Assembly (NCBI GenBank): GCA_902798425.1
Contig: CADBWR010000018.1
Coordinates: 1 to 41,838, forward strand
Source: an uncultured Bacteroidales bacterium
GTDB lineage: Bacteria; Bacteroidota; Bacteroidia; Bacteroidales; Bacteroidaceae
Reading direction: 5' to 3'
DNA: 41,838 nt
Of this stretch, positions 25,332 through 36,000 are shown in pieces (position 1 is the stretch's first letter; each line of letters opens with the position of its first letter). The translations under genes and the position numbers were made by a program. The notes under the pieces were generated by a model. It saw only the letters and a list, made by a program, of their open reading frames with translations, made no database searches and was not told the DNA's origin.

Positions 25332-26570
25332 ATGAACATGTACGACGTACAAAAAATACGAGAAGACTTCCCCATTCTGCAGCGGGAAGTATATGGCAAG
25401 CCATTGGTCTATCTGGACAATGCCGCCACCACGCAGAAACCGCTGTGTGTGCTCGATGCCATGCGCGACGAGTACCTCAATGTCAATGCCAACGTGCATC
25501 GTGGCGTCCACTACCTCAGTCAGCAGGCTACCGACCTACATGAGGCGGCCCGTGAGAAGGTGCGCCAATTCATCAACGCCCAAAAGACGGAGGAGATTGT
25601 CTTTACGCGTGGCACCACAGAGGCCATCAACTTGGTGGCCAGTTCGTTCTGCGAGAGCCAGATGCAGGCAGGCGACGAGGTACTGGTCACTGAGATGGAG
25701 CACCACTCAAACATCGTATCCTGGCAGTTGCAGGCTCAGAAATACGGCATCGTGGTGCGCCATCTGCCCATCACCGACGATGGTCGTCTCGACCTCTCTG
25801 CTCTCCCCGCGCTGCTTACTGCGAAGACCAAGCTGGTCAGCGTGGCTCATGTCAGCAATGTGCTGGGTACGGTAAACCCTGTTGAGGAGATCATCCGGAT
25901 GGCTCATGAACACGGCATCCCCGTACTGGTGGATGGAGCACAGAGTGCGCCCCACATGCAGATTGACGTGCAGGCCATGGACTGCGACTTCTTTGCCTTT
26001 AGCGGTCATAAGATGTATGGTCCTACGGGTATCGGTGTACTCTACGGCAAGGAGCAGTGGTTGGAGAAACTGCCTCCCTATCAGGGTGGTGGCGAGATGA
26101 TTGACAAGGTGACATGGGAGAAGACAACCTTCGAGCGTCTGCCCTTTAAGTTTGAGGCTGGCACCCCCGACTATGTCGCTACCCACGGACTGGCTACCGC
26201 CATCGACTACCTGAACAGTGTGGGCCTTGATGCTGTCAAAGCCCACGAGCAGGAACTCACCCGTTACTGCATGGAACAGCTACAGTCCATCGACGGCATG
26301 ACCATCTATGGTCCGCACATGGTCAGCGGTTCACCTGCTGACAAGGATGCTGTCGTCTCTTTCAATGTCGGCAACATCCACCATCTTGATATGGGTACCT
26401 TGCTCGACCGCTTGGGCATCGCCGTCCGCACGGGTCACCACTGTGCTCAACCGCTGATGGACCGTCTGGGTATTAGTGGTACGGTACGTGCCTCGTTTGC
26501 TTTATATAATACAAAGGAAGAAATCGACACGTTGGTGGCAGGCATCCGTCGTGTCAGTCAGATGTTCTAA
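25332..26570 (+). CDS. sufS: Cysteine desulfurase SufS
   Basis: A 412-residue PLP enzyme that takes sulfur from cysteine for the SUF system. The PLP lysine is Lys227 in FFAFSGHKMYGPTG, and the catalytic cysteine is Cys371 in RTGHHCAQPLM; the RxGxHCAQP form marks the group II (SufS/CsdA) type. YLDNAATTQKP (27-37) and the full length agree. It lies 2 bp upstream of the dus gene. In many Bacteroidales sufS follows sufD directly; here a convergent gene separates them. Confidence 0.95.
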   Translation: MNMYDVQKIREDFPILQREVYGKPLVYLDNAATTQKPLCVLDAMRDEYLNVNANVHRGVHYLSQQATDLHEAAREKVRQFINAQKTEEIVFTRGTTEAINLVASSFCESQMQAGDEVLVTEMEHHSNIVSWQLQAQKYGIVVRHLPITDDGRLDLSALPALLTAKTKLVSVAHVSNVLGTVNPVEEIIRMAHEHGIPVLVDGAQSAPHMQIDVQAMDCDFFAFSGHKMYGPTGIGVLYGKEQWLEKLPPYQGGGEMIDKVTWEKTTFERLPFKFEAGTPDYVATHGLATAIDYLNSVGLDAVKAHEQELTRYCMEQLQSIDGMTIYGPHMVSGSPADKDAVVSFNVGNIHHLDMGTLLDRLGIAVRTGHHCAQPLMDRLGISGTVRASFALYNTKEEIDTLVAGIRRVSQMF

Positions 26571-26572
26571 AT

Positions 26573-27562
26573 ATGAAGATAGGTAATATCGAGTTTGGCG
26601 AGCGTCCCCTCTTCCTCGCGCCCATGGAGGATGTTACGGACATTGGTTTCCGCATGCTGTGCAAGCGGTTCGGAGCTTCTATGGTCTATACGGAGTTTGT
26701 CTCTGCCGAGGCACTGGTGCGCGATGTCAAGTCGACCGTCCGCAAATTGACCATCAGCGACGAAGAACGACCTGTGGGTATCCAGATTTACGGTCGTGAT
26801 GTTGATGCCATGGTGGAGGCTGCCAAGATAGTAGAGCAAGCAGGTCCTGATGTCATCGACCTCAACTTCGGCTGTCCTGTAAAGAAGGTGGCAGGCAAAG
26901 GCGCTGGTGCTGGCATGCTGCAGAACATTCCCAAACTGTTGGAGATTACGCAGAAGGTCGTCGAGGCTGTCAAGTTGCCCGTCACCGTAAAGACCCGCTT
27001 GGGGTGGAACCATGAGCAGCTCATCATCACTACACTGGCTGAACAGCTGCAGGACTGTGGCATCCAGGCACTGACCATCCATGGTCGTACACGCAGCCAG
27101 ATGTACACGGGCGAGGCTGACTGGACACTCATTGGCGAGGTGAAGAAGAATCCACGCATCCATATTCCCATCATCGGCAATGGTGACATCAAGACGCTGG
27201 CCGATGCCGACAATGCTTTCAGTCAGTATGGTGTCGATGCCGTGATGATTGGCCGTGCCACCTTTGGTCAGCCGTGGATATTCAGTCGTCAGCAACTGAC
27301 GCTCGACGAGAAGATAGACATTCTGGAGGAACAGCTGCGCATCAATATCGAGCGCTGCGACACTGAGGAGATGCGTGCTAACAAGAAGTCTGCCGAGCTC
27401 TGTGGCATCCTCCATACCCGTCGCCACCTCGCTGCCAGCCCTGTCTTCAAGGGCATCCCCAACTTCCGCGAGACTCGCATCAAGATGCTGCGAGCAGAGA
27501 AAGCCGACGAACTGTTGGCCATCCTTGAGCAGTGTCGCGAACTACTTCATACGTATCAATAA
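26573..27562 (+). CDS. dusB: tRNA-dihydrouridine synthase, DusB type
   Basis: A 329-residue flavoenzyme that reduces specific uridines in tRNA. The N-terminal LFLAPMEDVTDIGFRMLC and catalytic Cys101 in DLNFGCPVKKVAGKGAGAGM are typical. VKTRLGW, the IHGRTRSQMYTGEADW segment, IPIIGNGDIK and DAVMIGRATFGQPWIF complete the TIM-barrel FMN site. The assignment to DusB rather than another Dus is by overall likeness. It is co-transcribed with sufS. Confidence 0.9.
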   Translation: MKIGNIEFGERPLFLAPMEDVTDIGFRMLCKRFGASMVYTEFVSAEALVRDVKSTVRKLTISDEERPVGIQIYGRDVDAMVEAAKIVEQAGPDVIDLNFGCPVKKVAGKGAGAGMLQNIPKLLEITQKVVEAVKLPVTVKTRLGWNHEQLIITTLAEQLQDCGIQALTIHGRTRSQMYTGEADWTLIGEVKKNPRIHIPIIGNGDIKTLADADNAFSQYGVDAVMIGRATFGQPWIFSRQQLTLDEKIDILEEQLRINIERCDTEEMRANKKSAELCGILHTRRHLAASPVFKGIPNFRETRIKMLRAEKADELLAILEQCRELLHTYQ

Positions 27563-27579
27563 ATTCAATCAATGACAGA

Positions 27580-29751
27580 ATGAAGAAATTGTTTATTCTG
27601 TCATTGCTGTGTATGGGCACGGCAGTGGCAGCTCAAAATAATAATTATCAACAACATCACCATCATCATGCGGAAGACTCTACCGACGTGTTCTTCCGCC
27701 ATCTGAATCTGAACGAAGTGACAGTAACGGGAGTGACTGGCGATACGAAACTGAAACACGCCACAGCCCCCGTGAGCATTGTCACTCCGCAGATGCTCAA
27801 GGCTACTGCTTCTACCAATGTGATTGATGCTATCAGTCGTCAGCCAGGCATCAGTCAGCTGACAACGGGTGGTAGTATCTCGAAACCGATAATTCGTGGA
27901 CTGGGATACAACAGCGTGGTGGTGATGAGCGAAGGTGTACGACAAGAAGGTCAGCAGTGGGGTGACGAACATGGTGTGGAAGTGGCTGGCAACAGCGTTC
28001 ATTCTGTTGAGATACTGAAAGGTCCTGCGTCGCTGATGTATGGCTCCGATGCCATGGCGGGTGTTGTGATTCTGCACGCTCAGCCTACTTTGGCCAATGG
28101 CGAGCGGCGTGCGCATGTAGGCTCTGAATATCAGACCAACAATGGTCTCTTTGGCTACAACCTCTCCATCGCTGGTAATGAGAAAGGCTTCGTGTGGGAT
28201 GCCCGATTCAGTCAGAAACTTGCCCATGCATATAAAAATAAGTACGATGGTTACGTGCCTGGCTCACAGTTTCGTGAAAATGCGGGCAGACTCATGCTGG
28301 GCTTTAACAAGGAGTGGGGACACTCACGACTGACGTGGACGGCCTACCACTTGACGCCAGGCATCGTCGAGGGTGAGCGTGACCCGCAGACGGGCGACTT
28401 GGTATGCTCGTCATCTTCTCCCACCAGTTACGGCAAGTCTCTGCCCTTCCAGGAGGTCAAACACTACAAACTGGTGTGGGATAATGCTGTAAATATCTCG
28501 ACAGGCTATCTTAAGGCCATCGTTGGCTACCAGCAGAATCGGCGCCAGGAGTATGAAGAGTCCATGGATGACTACGGCATCTTCCTGAAGCTGCATACGC
28601 TGACCTACGACCTGCGCTATATCAGTCATGAGTTCAACGGCTGGAAACTCTCAACGGGCATTGGCGGCATGTATCAGAAGTCAGAGAATAAGGGTGAGGA
28701 ATTTCTCATTCCTGACAGCCGCTTGTTCGACTTTGGCATCTATGCCACTGCCACGAAAAACCTTGGCGACCGCTGGACGCTGAACGGTGGTGTGCGCTAT
28801 GACCATCGCCATCTGCATGGCGACGAACTGGTGGAGGACGGTGATGTGCGCTTCACGGACTTCTCGCGCCATTTCAATGGACTGACGGGTAGCGTGGGCG
28901 TAGTCTGCAACATCAACGACCACTTCAATCTACGTCTGAATGTGGCACGTGGCTTCCGTACACCCAATATGAGTGAGTTGGCCTCCAATGGCGTGCACGA
29001 AGGTTCCGTTCGCTACGAACTGGGCTCTCAGCATCTCAAGGCTGAATACAGCCTGCAGGCAGACCTTGGCCTCGACTTCACTTCGCGCTATGTCTCTGCC
29101 CAACTGGCACTCTTCGCCAACCGCATTGACAACTATATTTTCTCTCATCGTGTGGCAACGGTCATCGACCCTGATTACCTTACCTATGCCTATACGCAGG
29201 GCGATGCCCGCCTGTTGGGTTTCGAGGCTGGCATCGACTTCCATCCGGTGCATTCGCTGCATTTCTCCAACACCTTCTCGTATGTCGATGCACAACTGCT
29301 CCACGCTGATGCCGATACTAAGTATCTTCCTTTCACACCTGCTCCCCGCTGGTCGTCGGAGCTGAAGTGGGAACTCTTTCACCACTCCCATACCACTATC
29401 CACCATCAGCATGCTGCCCATCACAGTCACCGCTCGCTATTCAACAATCTCTATATTGCTGCAGGTCTCGACTACTGTCTTCGTCAGAGCCATATCTACC
29501 GTGCTGACGATACAGAGACGGAGACGCCTGCCTATGCCTTGTTCTCGCTCTCTGCAGGTTCCGACGTGATGATTGGTGGTAAGAAGATTGCCGAACTGTA
29601 CGTTACTGCCGACAACTTGCTGAATGAGGCCTATCAGAACCACCTCAGTCGTCTGAAGTATGCCGACGAGAATCCCGCCACTGGTCGCCGTGGTGTCTAC
29701 AATATGGGGCGCAATGTAACCTTCAAGCTCGTCATCCCCATTAATTTGTAA
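27580..29751 (+). CDS. TonB-dependent outer-membrane receptor with His-rich segments, possible zinc receptor
   Basis: A 723-residue receptor. Signal peptide MKKLFILSLLCMGTAVAAQ is followed at once by a His5 run (26-30). The plug starts LNEVTVTGV and contains RGLGYNSVVVMSEGVRQEGQ, WGDEHGVEV and ILKGPASLMYGSDAMAGVV. The beta-barrel ends with ...NMGRNVTFKLVIPINL, a C-terminal strand. Around residues 600-625 an extracellular-loop-like stretch has nine His. His-rich loops with the QWGDEHG plug pattern recall ZnuD-type zinc receptors, but heme or another metal is possible. There is no SusD partner. The upstream frame begins inside dusB; ATG 27580 gives a proper signal peptide. Confidence 0.87.
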   Translation: MKKLFILSLLCMGTAVAAQNNNYQQHHHHHAEDSTDVFFRHLNLNEVTVTGVTGDTKLKHATAPVSIVTPQMLKATASTNVIDAISRQPGISQLTTGGSISKPIIRGLGYNSVVVMSEGVRQEGQQWGDEHGVEVAGNSVHSVEILKGPASLMYGSDAMAGVVILHAQPTLANGERRAHVGSEYQTNNGLFGYNLSIAGNEKGFVWDARFSQKLAHAYKNKYDGYVPGSQFRENAGRLMLGFNKEWGHSRLTWTAYHLTPGIVEGERDPQTGDLVCSSSSPTSYGKSLPFQEVKHYKLVWDNAVNISTGYLKAIVGYQQNRRQEYEESMDDYGIFLKLHTLTYDLRYISHEFNGWKLSTGIGGMYQKSENKGEEFLIPDSRLFDFGIYATATKNLGDRWTLNGGVRYDHRHLHGDELVEDGDVRFTDFSRHFNGLTGSVGVVCNINDHFNLRLNVARGFRTPNMSELASNGVHEGSVRYELGSQHLKAEYSLQADLGLDFTSRYVSAQLALFANRIDNYIFSHRVATVIDPDYLTYAYTQGDARLLGFEAGIDFHPVHSLHFSNTFSYVDAQLLHADADTKYLPFTPAPRWSSELKWELFHHSHTTIHHQHAAHHSHRSLFNNLYIAAGLDYCLRQSHIYRADDTETETPAYALFSLSAGSDVMIGGKKIAELYVTADNLLNEAYQNHLSRLKYADENPATGRRGVYNMGRNVTFKLVIPINL

Positions 29752-29867
29752 TAGGGGATATCGAAGGGAAAATATCCTTTAACAAAACAAAGTTTAAGAA
29801 AGTCTTAAATTATTAATTACTAAGAATATATAAACATTTTTTCATATACTATCCAACGAAGAATACT

Positions 29868-29875
29868 TATCTTTG
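29868..29875 (+). promoter_or_regulatory. Promoter of the small secreted protein gene
   Basis: TATCTTTG at 29868-29875, 25 bp before ATG 29901. The 150 bp since the receptor stop are AT-rich and hold no gene. Confidence 0.65.
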
Positions 29876-29900
29876 CACCAACAATCCGATGCAACCGTAA

Positions 29901-30377
29901 ATGATTAGATTCTTCGTACTGATTATATGCCTGTTTGCCTTGGCCGTGATGGTCAAGGCACAGGTTTCTTCTGACGAGAAAAAGGTCAGCATACCTGACT
30001 CCGTGAAAAGTCCGGCAGACGACTTCGAAGAATGGTTGCGCAACGAACCGCTGAAGTCTACTCGACGTGACTCTTCCATTTTGCAGCCCGTTCCTCCCCA
30101 GCTGAATAATCTTTCTCCTAAAGCTATGATTCCACAGCAGAAGCCCGTTCAAGTTGTCATCATGACGCCCAAACTGCGTCAGGACATGATACTTTGCTAT
30201 CAAGGTCACATGCTAGAAGAAAGGAAGAAACAATTCCGTCAAGAGGGTGGCGTTATGACGGGCAGCGTCAATCCCCTCTCTCTGGCAGTCCTCCTTATCA
30301 GCAAACTACTGCCCAATCGCAAGTCAAAGAAAGAGCGCCAGCGTGAGAAGCTCCAACAGATATTGGATAACTATTGA
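29901..30377 (+). CDS. Small exported protein, unknown function
   Basis: A 158-residue protein with signal peptide MIRFFVLIICLFALAVMVKA. The mature part starts with Ser/Asp/Lys-rich sequence and a Pro/Gln-rich middle (LQPVPPQLNN, MIPQQKPVQVV), followed by a basic amphipathic tail (RKSKKERQREKLQQI). I recognise no family. It has a clear promoter and convergent orientation relative to cysS. Confidence 0.65.
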   Translation: MIRFFVLIICLFALAVMVKAQVSSDEKKVSIPDSVKSPADDFEEWLRNEPLKSTRRDSSILQPVPPQLNNLSPKAMIPQQKPVQVVIMTPKLRQDMILCYQGHMLEERKKQFRQEGGVMTGSVNPLSLAVLLISKLLPNRKSKKERQREKLQQILDNY

Positions 30378-30405
30378 GAGCCCTCACCAGAAATAGCTGT
30401 AGCTT

Positions 30406-31896
30406 TTATTTGTTCAACTTCCAGGTTACACCATCTTTGGTGTCCTTAACCTCGAAACCGGCAGCGGCGAGTTCATCGCGAATCTGGTCGCTGGTAGCCC
30501 AGTCCTTATTAGCCTTAGCCTTTGCACGCAGTTCCAACACCATATCCATGACTTTTCCGAAAGCAGCCTCACGCTCGTCATTGGTACCGCTCTTCTCAGC
30601 CTTCAGACCCAAGATGTCCTCTGCAAAGAGGTGCATCGTCTCAGAAAGCTCCTTTAGGCAGTCGGCACAGATAGTGCCCTTGTGGTCAACAAGTTTATTG
30701 ATGGTAGTGCATGCCTCGAAGAGGTGACTGATAACCTGTGGCGTAGCCAAGTCATCGTTCATGGCGTCGTAGCACTTCTGGCGCAGACTCTTAACCACCT
30801 TCTCGGTCTCAGGGTCGCATTGTGGGGAAACCGCAATGCGCTCTAAATCAGCGATGGCGTTCATCAGCTTCTCCAAGCCCTTCTCGGCAGCCTGCAGCGC
30901 CTCGTTAGAGAAGTCGACGGTGCCACGATAGTGGGCACTCAAGACGAAGAAACGGATGGTCATGGGCGAGTATGCCTTCTCGAGCAGTGGGTGGTTGCCC
31001 GTAAAGAACTGCTCCAGGGTGATGAAGTTGTTATATGACTTACCCATCTTCTGACCGTTGATGGTCAGCATGTTGTTATGCATCCAGTACTTGACGGCGG
31101 GATGCCCCATAGAGGCCTGAGCCTGTGCTATCTCACACTCGTGGTGGGGGAAGATGAGATCCATGCCACCTCCGTGGATGTCGAATTCCTCGCCCAGGTA
31201 CTTACGTCCCATCGCCGTACACTCGCAGTGCCAGCCAGGGAAACCGTCGCTCCAGGGTGACGGCCAGCGCATGATATGCTCAGGCTGAGCCTTCTTCCAC
31301 AGGGCAAAGTCGGCCTGGTTCTTCTTTTCACCAACACCTGCCAACTCGCGGCTCTCATCCTTGATGTTCTCCAGTGAACGGCCAGAGAGGATGCCGTAGT
31401 GGAATTTCTTGTTATAAGCCTCGATGTCGAAGTAGATGCTTCCGTTCGACTCATAGGCAAAACCATTATCGATAATCTGCTGCACGAGCTGCTGCTGTTC
31501 GATGATATGTCCCGTAGCATGAGGCTCGATAGAGGGGCGCAGCACACCCAGCATATCCATATACTGATGGTAGCGGTTGGTATAGTACTGGGCTATCTCC
31601 ATGGGTTCCAGCTGCTCCAGGCGAGCCTTCTTGGCAATCTTGTCCTCACCCTCGTCAGCATCGTGCTCCAAGTGACCCACATCAGTGATGTTGCGCACAT
31701 AGCGAACCTTGTAACCCAGGTGCTTCAGATAACGGAACAGCAGGTCAAAGGTGATGGCAGGACGGGCATGACCCAGATGGGGGTCGCCATAGACGGTGGG
31801 ACCACAGACATACATGCCCACATTGGGGGCATGCAACGGCTCGAAGCGCTCCTTCTGGCGCGTCAGCGTATTATAGATAACCAATTTCGATTCCAT
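30406..31896 (-). CDS. cysS: Cysteinyl-tRNA synthetase
   Basis: A 496-residue class I aminoacyl-tRNA synthetase. The HIGH motif appears as HLGH (40-43) after the zinc-binding Cys31 in [18 protein letters not shown]. The zinc site continues with [10 protein letters not shown] (Cys224) and HHECEIAQ (251-258). The KMSKS loop is KMGKS (283-287). The longer frame to 31974 starts within promoter sequence; ATG 31896 begins [16 protein letters not shown], the usual CysRS start. It is a single gene. Confidence 0.96.
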   Translation of the reverse strand: MESKLVIYNTLTRQKERFEPLHAPNVGMYVCGPTVYGDPHLGHARPAITFDLLFRYLKHLGYKVRYVRNITDVGHLEHDADEGEDKIAKKARLEQLEPMEIAQYYTNRYHQYMDMLGVLRPSIEPHATGHIIEQQQLVQQIIDNGFAYESNGSIYFDIEAYNKKFHYGILSGRSLENIKDESRELAGVGEKKNQADFALWKKAQPEHIMRWPSPWSDGFPGWHCECTAMGRKYLGEEFDIHGGGMDLIFPHHECEIAQAQASMGHPAVKYWMHNNMLTINGQKMGKSYNNFITLEQFFTGNHPLLEKAYSPMTIRFFVLSAHYRGTVDFSNEALQAAEKGLEKLMNAIADLERIAVSPQCDPETEKVVKSLRQKCYDAMNDDLATPQVISHLFEACTTINKLVDHKGTICADCLKELSETMHLFAEDILGLKAEKSGTNDEREAAFGKVMDMVLELRAKAKANKDWATSDQIRDELAAAGFEVKDTKDGVTWKLNK

Positions 31897-31916
31897 ATTC
31901 TCTGTAAATTTGGCTG

Positions 31917-31924
31917 CAAAGATA
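31917..31924 (-). promoter_or_regulatory. Promoter of cysS
   Basis: TATCTTTG read on the minus strand, 20 bp upstream of ATG 31896. Confidence 0.65.
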
Positions 31925-31982
31925 GTGCAAACCAAACGAAAAACCAAATTAATTTGAATTTTTCTGTAGTGCAATCGCTAAA

Positions 31983-32713
31983 CTAAAAGTTCACACTCAC
32001 GCCACCCATGAACGTAGCACGAGGCATGGGATAGCCGAGATTGATTTCATAGCTTTGCGCCAGCAGGTTCTCGCCACGTGCCCAGAGGCTGAAAGCCTTC
32101 GTGGCAGCATAGGTGACGCTGGCGTTGACCAGACAGAAGTTCTCTTTGGTCTCGTTGGCACCCACCTCGGTATAGAGATGGTTCACATACTGCACGCCCA
32201 GCGTAGCCAGCCACTTGTCCTGACGGTAGTCAACGCCAACATAGCCAGTAACCTCTGGGGCTGCCACTATCTTTTCCTTCATGTGCAGATAGGAGGCGTT
32301 GGCATGGATGTTAAAGCGTGAGCAGACGGGATATTTTGCCTCCAGTTCAACACCCCAGTTCTCTATTTCACCCGTATTCACATTCTGCATATTGATGGTC
32401 TGAATCAGGTTGTCCGCCTTGATATAGAAGAGGTTGGCACCATAGGTGAAGCCACCGTTCAGACGGTGATGAAGAGTCCTGGCACCTGTTGCATCACGGT
32501 AGGCAGGATGTTCGTCTGGTGCTGTTCTGTCAAGGTCTTGCGGTCTATCACGGTTACTGTCATGGGCAGATGGCGCACATCTACCGCGTTGCGAGTACCT
32601 GTCACTACCACCTCTTGCAGCTCAAAATAGTCCAGCTGATTGAGATGGTGTTCTTGAGCCGGGGTTGCTGTCAACGACAGCAACCCACTAAGGACGAATA
32701 GTAATTTTTTCAT
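31983..32713 (-). pseudogene. TonB-dependent receptor remnant with a large internal deletion
   Basis: The 5' part (32713 to 32459) encodes a signal peptide and the start of a plug: LQEVVVTGTRNAVDVRHLP through LPTVMQQVPGLFITV, then a TGA stop. In the next frame, from about 32470 down to 31983, sequence reads LNGGFTYGANLFYIKADNLI and then NVNTGEIENWGVELEAKY, ending GYPMPRATFMGGVSVNF, the last strands of a TonB-receptor barrel. The plug and most of the barrel (several hundred residues) are missing, and the junction is out of frame. Both pieces fit one ancestral receptor, so I read this as a pseudogene made by deletion. Confidence 0.78.
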
Positions 32714-33052
32714 TTAAAGGATTGTATATATACAGTTTCTGTGTATTCTTGATTATGACGTAGTGACGTGCCGTTTGTCAAAAGGGCGCTATCTAAAATT
32801 ATAAATCATTAACAAAAAAAAGAAGATAGAGGTAGATAGCCGCTCCTTCTATCTTCTCTTTTTTTTCTCAACCACTAATTTCACTAATTTCACTAATTTT
32901 TAGCTGCGCCCTACATGTTTTTTTCAAACAGAAATTATCAAAAATTATTCAGTGTGAAACAGGTACCTGTCACCTGTTTCAACCTGCTATGAATTTTCAT
33001 TCATGCACAATACAATCTTCCTGGTGTCATTGGTGCCTGCCCTGCTGTTCTC
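32714..33052. other. Gene-free region between the receptor remnant and the RM locus
   Basis: 339 bp without a convincing gene. It holds the terminator at 32814-32866, a short run of CACTAATTT-type direct repeats near 32873-32900, and an inverted repeat GAAACAGGT (32956-32964)/ACCTGTTTC (32972-32980). The inverted repeat could be a hairpin or operator; nothing shows which. Confidence 0.6.
32814..32866. terminator. Bidirectional terminator downstream of hsdR
   Basis: AGAAGATAGA (32821-32830) pairs with TCTATCTTCT (32848-32857). A run of A precedes and a run of T follows, so on the minus strand it ends the RM operon and on the plus strand it can also stop transcription. Confidence 0.75.
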
Positions 33053-36000
33053 TCATTCTTCTGCAGCCATCGGATAGCCTAGTGGTATCTCTGTGGCTTT
33101 TGGCTTTGCCGCCTCTCTTATCATTGACGTATATACCTCTATGATATGGCGCCATTCATTCAGCGTCATGTCCGGATAGCGTTCGCCGTACAGCTCCGTA
33201 ACCTCACGCTGCAACGCCATATCGCTCACCTCTGCATCCATCTGGAGACGATTGAAGAGAAGATTGCGCACATCACGATCGTCCTCGACATCAGCCAGTT
33301 TCACCAGATTAAAGTGGTCGTCGTCATCCGCCCACTTGTTACACTGTGCCATGACAGTATTCAGCGCCTGTTCCTGACCCTCTGGCGGATACTTGTATTT
33401 CTTCAGCAGTCGCTTCACCAGCACACGCATCTTCGCACGAGCTGACTCCTTCTTGTTCCAGTCGATGGTTCGGTTCTTGCGTAGCTGTTCTGTCAATTCC
33501 TTCGTCAATGCAATAAACTCATCGTTGCTATATGCCTCGCGAATACCCTCTGGCGAAGTCAGGGCATCATAGAAGGCTTTCTCTTCTACGTTCAATCCCA
33601 GCTCATTGCCCTCCTCTTCAGTTCGCTTAATCTCAGCAGCCATCTTCAGCAGCTCCTCAATAACCTCTTCGTTGGTCAACATACCTTTCAGATAGTTGGA
33701 GAGTGCCTGGTTCATCAACTCGCTGAACTTTTGGCTTTGTACGATATTAGTACGTTCATACTGGCGAATACGTTCTTTCACCAGTTTCTCCAGCAACTGC
33801 ACAGCCAGGTTCTTCTCCTTCATCTTGCGCAGTTCCTCTATGAATCCTTCGTCGAACAGTGAGAATTCACGCTTGGTCTCAAAGAGGTTGATGACTCCTG
33901 TGCTTTGGATACTCTGTTCTATCAACGCAGCGATACGCTCATTGATTTCCTGTTTCGTCACAGGACCATGGTTCTGGGTGAATCGTAGCAACAGCACCCT
34001 TATGGCATCCATCAGAGCCACCTCTCGCTTATCATGGTCTGATATTAGCGAGCGACATAGTGTCAGTGCGTTATGCAGTAGCTGGCTCTCCTTGATGTAA
34101 TCCTTCTGCTTGTCTGTCTTATTTGGAGCCAGCAAGAAATTCAGACCGCCCTTGATGATGCGCGCTCTTTCAGCATCTGAGCCTTCATAGAAACCAGTAT
34201 AGTCGAAACCATGTAACAGGTCGCGACAAATCTCCAATTTCTCTTGGAATTTCACCTTGGCAGTCTTCTGGATATCAGGATCACCAAACTGCTTCTTGTC
34301 GCGGTTGGTATAGTCCTGCATGGCTTGTTTCAATGCCTGAGCGATACCCACATAGTCCACAATCAGTCCACCTTCCTTCTCTGGGAACACACGATTCACG
34401 CGGGCTATTGCTTGCATCAGGTTGTGGCCCTTCATGGGTTTATAGACGTACATCGTTGCTAGACTTGGCACATCAAATCCAGTGAGCCACATATCCACCA
34501 CGATGGCAATCTTCATCGGGCTTTCATCGTCCTTAAACAGCTTGGCATATTCCTTGTTATTTCTGGCATTGATGATGTCGTGCCATTCTGGGTTGTCCGT
34601 ATTGGCAGCACTGGCCACCACATGCACCTTCTCCGTCCAATCGGGTCGCAATGCCAATATCCGTTTGTATATCTTCACTGCAGCCTCTTTATTGTAGGCC
34701 ACAATCATAGCTTTTCCTGTTAGCTCGTGCTGACGGTTTTCCTCATAGTGCTTCAATATATCGTCACACAAGCTGTTGATGGTGTCCTGATGGCACAGTA
34801 TTTCTTTCAGTCCGCTATTGTCGCGACGCACTTTGTTGATTTGTTCCTCCGTTGCACCTTCATCAGCCAGTCTGTCGAATTCTTCATCCAGTTTCCTCAG
34901 CGCTTCTTCGTTCAGATTCAGATTGATGACGCGACTCTCGTAATAGACAGGACGTGTAGCTCCATCGGCCACAGCCTGCGTCATGTCGTAGACATCAATA
35001 TAGTCGCCAAACACCTCCTTGGTATCTCTGTCACGTTCAGAGATGGGAGTACCAGTGAAGCCTATAAACGACGCATGGGGCAATGCTTCGTGCATCAGCA
35101 GGGCAAAGCCTTTCTTCATCTTCTCGGCCTTGACGTCCCAGTATTCCTCACCGTATTGAGAGCGATGTGCCTCGTCTGTGATGACGATGATATTTTCTCG
35201 TTCGCTAAGCAGTCCTGTACCTTCCTCGAACTTCTGAATAGTGGTAAAGATGATGCCACCCGTCTGCAAGTCCTTCAGTTTCCTGACAAGGTCTTCACGA
35301 CCTCCAGTTTTCGTCAGTTTGCCTTTCTCGTTCAGGTCGAAACCTACTCGTTGAGGCTCCTGACGCAGAAACTTCTGACAACCTGCAAACTGCTCAAATA
35401 GCTGCTGGTCTAGATCGTTGCGGTCTGTCACCACCACGATGGTACACTGCGGAAACTCCTGTATCAGTCTGTGAACATAGAACACCATCGACAGCGACTT
35501 TCCTGAACCCTGCGTATGCCAGAACACGCCAATCTTTCCGTCGCCACCCACAGCTGTATGGGTATGCCTGAGCGCTTTGTTCACGGCAAAGTACTGGTGA
35601 TAGGCAGCCATAATCTTAGCCATTCGCCCATCCTTATGGTCAAAGCATTCGAAGTTCTGCAGGATATCAATGAGTCGTTCTTTCTGGAAGATGCCATTAA
35701 AGAATGTCTCGTAGTCGGCAATCTCTGTCGTCTCGCTCTTGCCGTCCACGCTCTTCCATTCCATATAGCGGTTTCGCTTAGCAGTGATGGTACCAGCTTG
35801 AGTCATGAGCATGTCGCTGGTCACGTTGAAGGCGTTATAGACAAACAGCGACGGACACTTCTGCTGATACTGTTTGATTTGCGTGTAGGCATCCTCTTCG
35901 TCCGTCTCTTCGCGCGAGGGCGATTTCAATTCTATCACCACCAATGGCAATCCGTTAATGAATACCACCATGTCACAGCGTATGGGCTCATATTCCACCA

